Of a stretch of 64,000 bases of DNA, positions 24,863 to 32,716 are shown piece after piece. Every line of letters begins with the position of its first letter. Position 1 is the stretch's first letter. The notes under the pieces were generated by a model that ran no database searches, was not told where the DNA came from, and was given only the letters and a program-made list of their open reading frames with translations. A program made the position numbers and the translations under genes. The DNA lies in contig NZ_FRBP01000009.1 of NCBI RefSeq assembly GCF_900142645.1, positions 124,001 through 188,000 on the forward strand. Reading direction: 5' to 3'. This stretch comes from Eubacterium callanderi. Its GTDB lineage: Bacteria > Bacillota > Clostridia > Eubacteriales > Eubacteriaceae.

Positions 24863-26164
24863 TTATGCCTCCTTAAAGGCTTCGGCCGGGTGCTTTCCGG
24901 CCATTTTCCGCAGGTAGTCGGTCAGGTCGGTGATTTTTTTGTAAGCGCCGCGGTTTAAAAACAGCTCGATGGTCATGAGCAGCACCAGCTGCTCGGGATA
25001 GATGCGGTCCGGTGTTTTCAGCCGCTCGAGGTCGTAGCAGATACCGCGGTCACCAATGCGGGAGGCGGCGTTCAGGGCTGTGTACAGCAGTGTATCCTGG
25101 AAATGGGTCAGCAGGTAAGCGTCCACATCCAGGCTGCGGAGGCGGTAGCTGTCGCTCCGGTTTTTGTCGCACAGCGCCCGGAATTCTTCCTCAAAGCACT
25201 GGTACATGGTGTTGATGGCATCCAGCAGATAGGCTCTGAAAACAGCCTTCTCGCCCTCGGTGTGCTCATGGTCGCCGTACCAGGAGAAAAAGTTGAGGCA
25301 GAAGCTGGCAATGAGCCGTCCCCAGTCCTGGGCAATGGGCCCAAAGCCCGCGAACTCGGTGTCGATGATCTTCATGCTGTGGTCATTAACCATGATGTTG
25401 GAGGCGTGCAGATCGGTGTGGATCAGGCATTCCTTGTCGGTCAGGAACTGGTGGCGCATCTGGCGGATCATGCTCTGAATTTTTTCGTTTTCGATGATGG
25501 CCCTGCGCAGGGGCCAGGTGGCCTCAGGCATGTACCGGTTGTCGGATACGATGGTGCAGTCGGCAAACAAAAAGAAATCCAGGGCGGTGTATTCCGGATT
25601 CTCAAAGAACTTTTCAAGCTCCTGTTTTTTATAGCGGGTCAGGTGCAGATCTGAGGAGTAGAAAAGGTTCCGGGCCATAAAGCGGCCGATCTTTTCGGGA
25701 AATTCAGGGTGCTCCTTCATACGGCAGTGCTCGTAGCGCAGCAGGCTGTGGTCGGTCAGGTCTTCCATGACAATGATGCCGCGGGGCTCGTCAAAAAGAT
25801 AAATTTTGGGGCAGATACCCGGGTACACCGAATCCCAGAAAATCAGGACTGAGATTTCTGAGCGGAGCCGTCCGATATCCAGGCTCCAGTCGTGCATGTA
25901 CTTGCTGTTCTTGCTGCCGGCGGCTTCGTCCAGCTTGCTCCTGGGCTCTCCCACAATCTGTTTGAGCACCATGGATTTGCCGTTTTGGTCGTAAATATGG
26001 TATATAAGGTTTACATATCCGTCAATGCTTTCCTTGATGGCGTGGAGGTCTTCCACTACGAGTTCGGCATCCTGCGGATAAAGGTCTTTATCTTTCAGAT
26101 AGGCGGCCACCTGATTCTCGGTCAGATAATCGTCGGACCAGTAAGGGATTGCTTTTTGGGACAT
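24863..26164 (-). CDS. Methylthioribose-kinase-like (APH fold) kinase, first copy
   Basis: 433 residues from ATG 26164 (MSQKAIPYWSDDYL); AGGAAG lies 7 nt upstream. A longer frame to 26290 would translate through palindrome R7 and is rejected. Motifs match MTR kinase: GYVNLIYHIYDQNGKSMVLKQ, NLFYSSDLHLT, ECLIHTDLHASNIMV and KIIDTEFAGFGPIAQDWGRL. It is transcribed with a BMC shell protein and a EutP-like GTPase, an unusual context that hints at 5-deoxyribose or methylthioribose use linked to a microcompartment (inference). Confidence 0.85.
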   Translation of the reverse strand: MSQKAIPYWSDDYLTENQVAAYLKDKDLYPQDAELVVEDLHAIKESIDGYVNLIYHIYDQNGKSMVLKQIVGEPRSKLDEAAGSKNSKYMHDWSLDIGRLRSEISVLIFWDSVYPGICPKIYLFDEPRGIIVMEDLTDHSLLRYEHCRMKEHPEFPEKIGRFMARNLFYSSDLHLTRYKKQELEKFFENPEYTALDFFLFADCTIVSDNRYMPEATWPLRRAIIENEKIQSMIRQMRHQFLTDKECLIHTDLHASNIMVNDHSMKIIDTEFAGFGPIAQDWGRLIASFCLNFFSWYGDHEHTEGEKAVFRAYLLDAINTMYQCFEEEFRALCDKNRSDSYRLRSLDVDAYLLTHFQDTLLYTALNAASRIGDRGICYDLERLKTPDRIYPEQLVLLMTIELFLNRGAYKKITDLTDYLRKMAGKHPAEAFKEA

Positions 26165-26196
26165 ATCATCACTTCCTTTTATAGCAGTAATCGAAT

Positions 26197-26223
26197 CAAA
26201 GGGTATCGTGGCGATACCCTTTG
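26197..26223 (-). repeat. Intergenic palindrome copy R7, type B arms
   Basis: Perfect palindrome with 12-bp arms CAAAGGGTATCG around TGG. It shares the inner GTATCG/CGATAC with type A, but the outer arms carry AAAGG in place of AACCC. Lies between the EutP-like and kinase genes. Confidence 0.85.
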
Positions 26224-26240
26224 AAAAACGTTGGTCTGAT

Positions 26241-26711
26241 TTATTTTTTGTTCCGGTGCTTGTCCATATAGCTGTGGATGGCTTCCTCAAGCGCCTCGAT
26301 GCCCTCGCCGGTAATGGCGCTGACCTCGTAGATTTTCTTCTTGTTTACACCGGCAAAGTTCATAAAGCGGTAGCTTCTCTTCATATCCGCGTCCTCGCGG
26401 TCGATCTTGGTAATGACACCGATGGCCGGAATGTTAAAGGTAAAGACAAAATTGGGCGGAATGGTGTTCTGGGTGTCGACGCTGGAGATCACCACAATGA
26501 CCAGACCGGCGTCGCAGGACACGTTGATGGCCTGTCTGCAAAAGAAAGGCATCTCAATAAATTCACCGGGTGTATCAATAAAATCCTCGGTGTAGGTGAC
26601 CTGCTGGGTTTTGGCGTAGTGGATTTCCTGCTGGGTAAGGCGCTGCATCAGGGTTGTTTTGCCGCAGCCGATCTTGCCGACAAGCGCCACACGGTTTCGG
26701 TTACTCGCCAT
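26241..26711 (-). CDS. eutP: EutP/PduV-like GTPase
   Basis: 156 residues: P-loop GKIGCGKTTL, switch and G3-like DTPGEF, G4-like TKID and SAITGEG. EutP/PduV proteins are small GTPases or acetate-kinase-like proteins encoded with microcompartments. It begins 2 bp after the BMC shell gene, so both are probably translationally coupled. Confidence 0.88.
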   Translation of the reverse strand: MASNRNRVALVGKIGCGKTTLMQRLTQQEIHYAKTQQVTYTEDFIDTPGEFIEMPFFCRQAINVSCDAGLVIVVISSVDTQNTIPPNFVFTFNIPAIGVITKIDREDADMKRSYRFMNFAGVNKKKIYEVSAITGEGIEALEEAIHSYMDKHRNKK

Positions 26712-26713
26712 TT

Positions 26714-27067
26714 TTAGGAATAGGTAATTTTGGGAATATCGAAGCCCAAAACGGAATGCAGGGTGTTTAAGATTTCCTGTACAGCGGCTTTGACATCACT
26801 GACACGCCCTGTAATGACAAGGGAACCGCTGAAACGGTCCAGAAAGCCGATTTCTACCGGAGCGGCCTTGGTGCCCGCGTCGGCGGAGATAATGGCAGCC
26901 TCGCTGGGGGTGATGGTTAAAATGCCGATGGCGTCGCAGTTTTCGTCATCGAGCCCTAATTTAATATAGACATCGCTTTTGGGTTTAGCGATAATATGCG
27001 CTAAGGTGACCTGTTTACCAGGAACGTATTCCTGTATGGACCTTGGTGTTTTTTTCTCTTCTGACAT
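26714..27067 (-). CDS. eutS: BMC shell protein, EutS/PduU type
   Basis: 117 residues with the EutS/PduU signature [37 protein letters not shown] and [17 protein letters not shown]. This circularly permuted BMC-H subfamily forms hexameric shell tiles. AAGGAGAG precedes the ATG. No other shell, aldehyde or alcohol dehydrogenase genes lie in the window, so this is a satellite locus. Confidence 0.92.
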   Translation of the reverse strand: MSEEKKTPRSIQEYVPGKQVTLAHIIAKPKSDVYIKLGLDDENCDAIGILTITPSEAAIISADAGTKAAPVEIGFLDRFSGSLVITGRVSDVKAAVQEILNTLHSVLGFDIPKITYS

Positions 27068-27238
27068 GGTCGATCTCTCCTTCTGTTGGGTATAAATAGT
27101 AACCTTATTATAGCATTAATCTGAATACCGTTACAGGTTGAAACGATATTTTACTTACAACGGCCAAAATAGTGCGGGTTTTGGAGGGAAGGTGGAGGAT
27201 CTTAAGATAGTGGCGAAAGGGTGAAAAGAAAACCTTTA

Positions 27239-27375
27239 ATGGAGAATGCAGAATTATAGGAACAAAATGCTCCGCATTTTGAGTGAAATTGCGGCCAAAT
27301 GCCGCTGCTTTAATCGCTTTTTCGGAAGAAAAAGGGTTCGTGAATTTTCCATTTTCCATTTTCAATTCTCCATTC
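27239..27375. repeat. MITE-like hairpin-rich element, copy 2
   Basis: About 137 bp; inverted ends ATGGAGAAT..., inner hairpins CAAAATGC/GCATTTTG and GCGGC/GCCGC, and the shared middle GCCGCTGCTTTAATCGCTTTT. Same architecture as the element at 22183-22331 but with different end sequences. It occupies much of the 490-bp gap between the divergent eutS and prmA genes; the rest is AT-rich upstream sequence. Confidence 0.6.
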
Positions 27376-27560
27376 AATAGAATCTTACTTTCCCTCAGCA
27401 GCCACCTTCCAATTTACTCTACCGCCTCCGCCCTTCCCTTTTCTTAAATTTTCACTTCCATTCTAAAGGAAATTCGGTTAAAATAAAATCTTATGGTAGA
27501 TTCTTTGGAGGAAGCATATTATAATAATTCTTAGATAAATAAGGACTTGGGAGGTAATAC

Positions 27561-28505
27561 ATGACTTGGTTAGAAGTTCAAATCACGACGACGCTGGAAG
27601 CAGAAGAGGCAATCGTCAATCTGTTTTATGAGGTCGGCGCCAAGGGCGTTGTTATCGAATCCGGCGAAAACCTGATGATGATTCAGGAGGATCCTACCAT
27701 CAACTACATTGATGAGAGCATTCTGAACATGGACCCGGATGTCTCGGTCATCCGCGGGTATTTCAATGAAAAGCTGGACTGTGACGAATGTATCCATCAG
27801 CTGCTGACCGGCATTAAAAAACTGCCTGCCTGCGGCCTGAATCCCGGTGAGTGTGAGCTGTCCATCACCGAGGTGGAGGAGGACGACTGGGCCAACTCAT
27901 GGAAAAAATACTACAAGCCCACCCGCGTGGGCAAGAGCATTATCATCAAGCCCACCTGGGAGGACTATACCCCAGAGGTGGACGAGATCGTCGTGAATAT
28001 GGACCCCGGCATGGCCTTCGGCACCGGCACCCACGAGACCACCCAGCTCTGTGTGACCAAGCTTGAGGAGTATATCCGGCCGGACGATATGGTGCTCGAC
28101 ATTGGCTGCGGTACGGGCATTCTCTCCATCATTGCCGGGGAACTGGGCTGCAGGCACGTCATCGGCGTGGACTTTGACCCGGTGGCGGTCAAGGTGGCCA
28201 GAGAAAACATCGCGCTTAATCATATGGAAGATAAAATTGAAATCCGCGAGGGCAACCTTCTGGACGTCATCGCAGAGGATGAAAAGGCAGAGATCATCGT
28301 GGCCAACATCCTGGCAGAGGCCATCATCGAGCTGGCCCGGATGATCAAGCCCTATTTAAAGGAAGACGGCGTGTTCATCTCCTCCGGAATCATCAATGAC
28401 CGGCTGGAGGCAGTGCTGAAAACCCTGAACGACGAGGGCTTCGAGGTTTTAAATATTGAGCAGATGGGCGAGTGGAACAGCGTTGCCGCCCGGATTAAGG
28501 CATAA
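27561..28505 (+). CDS. prmA: Ribosomal protein L11 methyltransferase
   Basis: 314 residues; the SAM-binding motif VLDIGCGTGILSIIAGELG and the ENDAW-like motif EDDWANSWKKYY are typical of PrmA, which trimethylates ribosomal protein L11. GGGAGG precedes ATG 27561. It forms an operon with rsmE and mtaB. Confidence 0.95.
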   Translation: MTWLEVQITTTLEAEEAIVNLFYEVGAKGVVIESGENLMMIQEDPTINYIDESILNMDPDVSVIRGYFNEKLDCDECIHQLLTGIKKLPACGLNPGECELSITEVEEDDWANSWKKYYKPTRVGKSIIIKPTWEDYTPEVDEIVVNMDPGMAFGTGTHETTQLCVTKLEEYIRPDDMVLDIGCGTGILSIIAGELGCRHVIGVDFDPVAVKVARENIALNHMEDKIEIREGNLLDVIAEDEKAEIIVANILAEAIIELARMIKPYLKEDGVFISSGIINDRLEAVLKTLNDEGFEVLNIEQMGEWNSVAARIKA

Positions 28506-28519
28506 AGGAGTTCTTTTGT

Positions 28520-29257
28520 ATGCATCGTTTTTTTGTATCCCCCGGACAGATTGAGGATGGGCTGGTCACCATTGAAGGGGAGGATTTTAAGCATATTACC
28601 AAGGTGCTGCGCTTGAGAGACGATGAGGCCATTGAGGTCTGTGACGGCCGCGGCACGGACTATATCGCGTGTGTGGAAACTGTGGGAAAGGACAGCCTGA
28701 AGGGGCGTATTCTGGAAAGCCGCCCGTCCCGCGGAGAGACGGACAGTCTGCGGGTTACCCTGTTCCAGGGCGTACCCAAGGGGCAGAAGATGGAGTCCGT
28801 CATTCAAAAATGCGTGGAAGCCGGCGCGGCCTCCATTGTGCCCTTTACCTCGGAGCGCACAGTGGTAAAGCTGGGCGATAAGGAAGAAAAAAAGACCCGG
28901 CGCTGGCAGCGCGTTGCCTACGAAGCCGCCAAGCAGTCCAAGCGCGGCATCATCCCCCATGTGGCGGAGGTGACGACCCTGTCCGCAGTGGCAGATACAT
29001 TGGATAACTATGACCTGGTGCTCATTGCCTACGAGGGCGAGGAAGAAAGCAGCCTGAAGGACGTGATTTCTTGCCTGGAGTTTGATCCGGAGCGGATCGC
29101 GGTCATCATCGGCCCCGAGGGCGGCTTTGCCCCCGCAGAGGTTGCCATGATCGAGGAGGCCGGCGGCTACTCTGTGAGCCTTGGACGCCGAATCCTGCGC
29201 ACCGAGACCGCGGGCGTGGTGCTGCTGGCGCAGCTGAACTTTTTTTACGAAGACTGA
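28520..29257 (+). CDS. rsmE: 16S rRNA (uracil1498-N3)-methyltransferase
   Basis: 245 residues of RsmE: N-terminal PUA-like part (MHRFFVSPGQI ... HITKVLRLRDDEAIEV) and C-terminal SPOUT domain with IGPEGGFAPAEVAMI and LGRRILRTETA. It follows prmA by 14 bp. Confidence 0.95.
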   Translation: MHRFFVSPGQIEDGLVTIEGEDFKHITKVLRLRDDEAIEVCDGRGTDYIACVETVGKDSLKGRILESRPSRGETDSLRVTLFQGVPKGQKMESVIQKCVEAGAASIVPFTSERTVVKLGDKEEKKTRRWQRVAYEAAKQSKRGIIPHVAEVTTLSAVADTLDNYDLVLIAYEGEEESSLKDVISCLEFDPERIAVIIGPEGGFAPAEVAMIEEAGGYSVSLGRRILRTETAGVVLLAQLNFFYED

Positions 29258-29296
29258 AAATCACAAGTTAGAATAACGACTGGAGCTTTAACATAA

Positions 29297-30604
29297 ATGA
29301 ACAACAAGACTGTCGCTTTCCATACTCTTGGCTGTAAGGTAAATTCTTACGACACCGAGGCCATGATGGAAATTTTTGAAAAGGCGGGCTACCGCATTGT
29401 CGGGTTCGCCGAATACGCCGATGTGTATGTGGTCAACACCTGCACCGTCACCCATCTGGGCGACCGGAAATCCCGCAATATGATGCGCAAGGCAAGGCGC
29501 ACGAACCCGGACGCGGTGATTGTGGCGGTGGGCTGTTATGTGCAGGTAGCCCCCGACGAGGTTCAGGCCATTGAGGAAGTGGACCTGATCATCGGTACCA
29601 AAAACCGGGCCGATATCGTGGCCGACATCGAAGCCTACCAAAAGGACAAGACCCAGAACAATTTTGTTTCCGATATTATGCGGGAGCACCACTATGAGGA
29701 TTTGAATATCACTGAAACCAAGGGCAAGACCCGGGCGTTTTTAAAGGTTCAGGAGGGCTGTAACCAGTTCTGCACCTACTGCATTGTCCCCTTTGCTAGG
29801 GGGCCGGTTCGCAGCCGCCCGGTGGACGCTGTCCTGAGCGAGGTGAAGCGGGTGGCGGCCCATGGCTACGCGGAGGTGGTGCTCACCGGTATCCACATTG
29901 CCTCCTACGGCGTGGACCTGGGGGACGGCGTGGACCTGCTGAGCCTGATCCGGGCAGTGGACAAGGTTGAGGGCGTGAAACGTATCCGCCTCGGCTCCCT
30001 TGAACCCCTGCTGCTCACCGAAGAATTTGTGCAGGGCCTGTCAGAAGTCAGGGCCTTCTGCCCCCACTTCCACCTGTCGCTGCAGAGCGGCTGTGATACG
30101 GTTTTAAGCCGTATGGGCCGCAAATACACCACGGCCCAGTACGCGGAGATTGTAAAACGGGTGCGCCGCGCCTTTGATTATCCGGCCATCACCACGGATA
30201 TTATGGTTGGTTTTCCCGGTGAAACGGAGGAGGAATTTGAGGCGACTTTGGCCTTTGTGGAGCAGATTCATTTTTACCAGGTGCATGTCTTTAAATACTC
30301 CAGACGCAAGGGCACAAAGGCCGATGCCTTCCAGGGCCAGGTGCCGGAGGAGATCAAGACCGAAAGAAGCCACCGCCTGACCCAGAGGGCCAGAGCCTGT
30401 GAGCAGGATTTCCTCAAGGCCAACGCGGGCAGAACCGTGCCTGTGCTCTATGAGCGCGCCAAAGAGGAAGGGGTCTATGAGGGTCACACCGACAACTATA
30501 TTCCAGTGGTTCTTAAAACCATTGAAAAAATGAATGGCAAAATTATTGAAACTGAGTTATTATATAAGGAGTCAGAGTTCCATATGACGGGGCTCCTGAA
30601 TTAG
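29297..30604 (+). CDS. mtaB: tRNA t6A37 methylthiotransferase MtaB
   Basis: 435 residues: N-terminal UPF0004 domain (LGCKVNSYDTEAM, TCTVT, GCY cysteines), radical-SAM CNQFCTYCIVPFARG motif and a C-terminal TRAM-like segment. It adds the methylthio group of ms2t6A to tRNA. The name MtaB here is the tRNA enzyme, not the methanol methyltransferase. Confidence 0.94.
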   Translation: MNNKTVAFHTLGCKVNSYDTEAMMEIFEKAGYRIVGFAEYADVYVVNTCTVTHLGDRKSRNMMRKARRTNPDAVIVAVGCYVQVAPDEVQAIEEVDLIIGTKNRADIVADIEAYQKDKTQNNFVSDIMREHHYEDLNITETKGKTRAFLKVQEGCNQFCTYCIVPFARGPVRSRPVDAVLSEVKRVAAHGYAEVVLTGIHIASYGVDLGDGVDLLSLIRAVDKVEGVKRIRLGSLEPLLLTEEFVQGLSEVRAFCPHFHLSLQSGCDTVLSRMGRKYTTAQYAEIVKRVRRAFDYPAITTDIMVGFPGETEEEFEATLAFVEQIHFYQVHVFKYSRRKGTKADAFQGQVPEEIKTERSHRLTQRARACEQDFLKANAGRTVPVLYERAKEEGVYEGHTDNYIPVVLKTIEKMNGKIIETELLYKESEFHMTGLLN

Positions 30605-30618
30605 AAGGGAGAAAGATT

Positions 30619-30963
30619 ATGTCTGAAGATTGTATCTTTTGTAAAATCGTAAACGGCGAAATCCCATCGACGGTTGTGTATGAAGATGATCATGTCCTTG
30701 CCTTTAACGACATCGACCCACAGGCGCCAGTGCATGTGGTTATCATTCCAAAGGAACACTACGAATCCATTTTGTCTGTACCGGCGGGGGATGACATCAT
30801 CAGCCATATCCATACTGTCGCCAACCGTTTGGTACTTAAACTGGGAATCGCGGACAGCGGTTTCAGACTGGTGAATAACTGCGGCGCAGACGGCGGGCAG
30901 ACCGTACCGCATCTGCACTACCACCTGCTGGGCGGCAGAAGCATGCAGTGGCCGCCAGGTTAA
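30619..30963 (+). CDS. HIT-family purine nucleoside phosphoramidase (HinT-like)
   Basis: 114 residues; FCKIVNGEIPS zinc-binding start and the histidine triad VPHLHYHLLGGRSMQWPPG. HinT-type hydrolase. It follows mtaB by 14 bp. Confidence 0.95.
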   Translation: MSEDCIFCKIVNGEIPSTVVYEDDHVLAFNDIDPQAPVHVVIIPKEHYESILSVPAGDDIISHIHTVANRLVLKLGIADSGFRLVNNCGADGGQTVPHLHYHLLGGRSMQWPPG

Positions 30964-31123
30964 TACGGCTGGCGTCAGAGCCCGGATTGCTGCGTTGCAG
31001 ACCTGCGAAGACTGGTTATTTATATGCAATGAGCTCCCTCACCGGCTCGGCCTGCGCCTTGCACTGCGGTCATTCTCTTAAGCCGCCACAGAGGGGGAAT
31101 ATGAATAACAGAAATGATTTAAC

Positions 31124-31152
31124 AGAGCTTGTTTTTTGGACAGGCTCTTTTT
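31124..31152 (+). terminator. Terminator before the peroxidase gene
   Basis: 9-bp stem AGAGCTTGT/ACAGGCTCT (one G-T pair), loop of seven T/G bases, then eight T residues. The remaining gap 30964-31218 shows no gene. Confidence 0.7.
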
Positions 31153-31218
31153 TTATGCCCGCATTTGGGTATATAGACAGTAAATCAGAAATATTCAGAT
31201 AAAAAGGAGTGATTTTTT

Positions 31219-31767
31219 ATGAAAAATATATATGACTTTCGTGTTGAAAAAATGGACGGCGGAAAGCAGGCCCTCAAGGATTATGAGGGTAAGGTGCTGT
31301 TAGTGGTCAATACCGCCAGCAAGTGCGGCTTTACCCCGCAGTTTGACGGCCTCGAAGCCCTTTATGAAAAGTATAAGGACCAGGGCCTCATGATCCTGGG
31401 CTTCCCCTGCACCCAGTTCGCCAACCAGGACCCGGGCAGCAATGAAGAGATCGAAAACTTCTGCCGCCTTACCTACGGCGTATCCTTCCCGATGATGGCA
31501 AAGATTGATGTGAACGGCGACAACGCCGAACCGCTTTTTGTTTTTCTTAAGGAACAACAGGGCTTCAGAGGGTTTGACTTAAACACCGAAAAGGGCAAGG
31601 CCTTTGACGAGCGCCTGTCCAAGGACGACCCGGATTACGCGCAGAAAAGCGATATCAAATGGAATTTTACCAAGTTTCTTGTCGACCGCGACGGCAATGT
31701 GGTTGCCCGCTATGAGCCGATGGTAGAGCCTGCAGCGCTGGAAAAGGACATTGAAAGGCTTTTATAA
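31219..31767 (+). CDS. Glutathione peroxidase family protein
   Basis: 182 residues; [12 protein letters not shown] (catalytic Cys instead of selenocysteine), [15 protein letters not shown] and the WNFTKFLVD motif. In anaerobes such enzymes usually use thioredoxin. AAAGGAG precedes ATG 31219. Single gene. Confidence 0.93.
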   Translation: MKNIYDFRVEKMDGGKQALKDYEGKVLLVVNTASKCGFTPQFDGLEALYEKYKDQGLMILGFPCTQFANQDPGSNEEIENFCRLTYGVSFPMMAKIDVNGDNAEPLFVFLKEQQGFRGFDLNTEKGKAFDERLSKDDPDYAQKSDIKWNFTKFLVDRDGNVVARYEPMVEPAALEKDIERLL

Positions 31768-31851
31768 AAGCTTTTTAACACCATAAGGGCGCCAGGTTTT
31801 TTCTTATGAAAAAATAGATACAAAAAACCCCGATGAATCCCCACTTTTGGA

Positions 31852-31880
31852 TTGACAATTAAAAAGTTTTTAAATATAAT
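31852..31880 (+). promoter_or_regulatory. Perfect consensus promoter of rpsU-yqeY
   Basis: TTGACA, 17 bp, TATAAT; 70 bp before rpsU. Confidence 0.88.
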
Positions 31881-31950
31881 ATAAGTTAGCTCATACCATG
31901 TCAAAAAAAGTTCCGTAAATAAAGTTATGGATTAGAGGGGGGGGTTAAGA

Positions 31951-32133
31951 ATGTCTGAAGTAAAAATCAAAGAAAATGAAACACTTGAAAGCGCATTACG
32001 CAGATTTAAAAGAAAAACTGCAATGGCAGGTGTTATGTCTGAGATTCGCAAAAGAGAACACTATGAAAAACCAAGTGTAAAAAGAAAAAGAAAATCAGAA
32101 GCTGCCAGAAAAAGAAAAATGAAAAAAAGATAG
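31951..32133 (+). CDS. rpsU: 30S ribosomal protein S21
   Basis: 60 residues; [19 protein letters not shown] and the basic C-terminus [17 protein letters not shown] are diagnostic. Strong GAGGGGGGGG region before ATG 31951. Confidence 0.97.
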   Translation: MSEVKIKENETLESALRRFKRKTAMAGVMSEIRKREHYEKPSVKRKRKSEAARKRKMKKR

Positions 32134-32146
32134 GATGTGGCATTAG

Positions 32147-32590
32147 TTGGCATTAAAGGAACAACTGCTGGCTGACTTAAAGGCTTCCATGAAGGCCAAG
32201 GATACGGTTAAGAAATCAACGGTAACGATGATTCGCGCCGCGATTCTGCAGGTCGAAAAGGACAATAAAGTTGAGCTGGGCGATGCTGAGATTCAGGAAA
32301 TCATCGCCAAGCAAATGAAACAGCGTCGGGATGCCTTAGACGAATTTAAAAAAGCCGAACGAGATGATTTAATCGCGCAAACAGAAGCAGAGATGCGTGT
32401 CATCGAAGCTTACCTTCCTAAACAATTAACTCAAGAAGAAATTGAAGCGATTGTTGACGAAACCATTAAAGAAACCGGAGCTGAAAGTGCAAAGGACATG
32501 GGCAAAATTATGGGCGCGTTAATGCCGAAGGTCAAAGGACTGGCCGACGGAAAATTGGTTAATCAGATCGTCCGGGAAAAACTACAATAA
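32147..32590 (+). CDS. yqeY: GatB/YqeY domain protein
   Basis: 147 residues from TTG 32147 (MALKEQLLADLKASMKAKD). QRRDALDEFKKAERDDL, ETGAESAKDMGKIMGALMPKVKGLADGKLVNQIV is the YqeY pattern. It is related to the GatB tail and is commonly next to rpsU. It follows rpsU by 13 bp and ends at the terminator 32598-32632. Confidence 0.93.
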   Translation: MALKEQLLADLKASMKAKDTVKKSTVTMIRAAILQVEKDNKVELGDAEIQEIIAKQMKQRRDALDEFKKAERDDLIAQTEAEMRVIEAYLPKQLTQEEIEAIVDETIKETGAESAKDMGKIMGALMPKVKGLADGKLVNQIVREKLQ

Positions 32591-32597
32591 TAAAATA

Positions 32598-32632
32598 CCG
32601 CTCAGCCTGCAAGTCAGGCTCAGCGGTTTTTT
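32598..32632 (+). terminator. Terminator after yqeY
   Basis: Stem CCGCTCAGCCTG.../CAGGCTCAGCGG (one mismatch), loop CAAGT, T6 tail. Confidence 0.85.
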
Positions 32633-32716
32633 ATTTGCCCTGACGCCCTATAAACTGTCTTTCTTTTAAGAAAAAGGTGTTACTATTAACCTAATACAAA
32701 ACAAGAGAGGTTCGCA

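Noticed and set aside
30948-31202. 84-codon frame between the HIT and peroxidase genes
   Set aside because: No RBS, overlaps the HIT gene end and runs through the terminator at 31124-31152.
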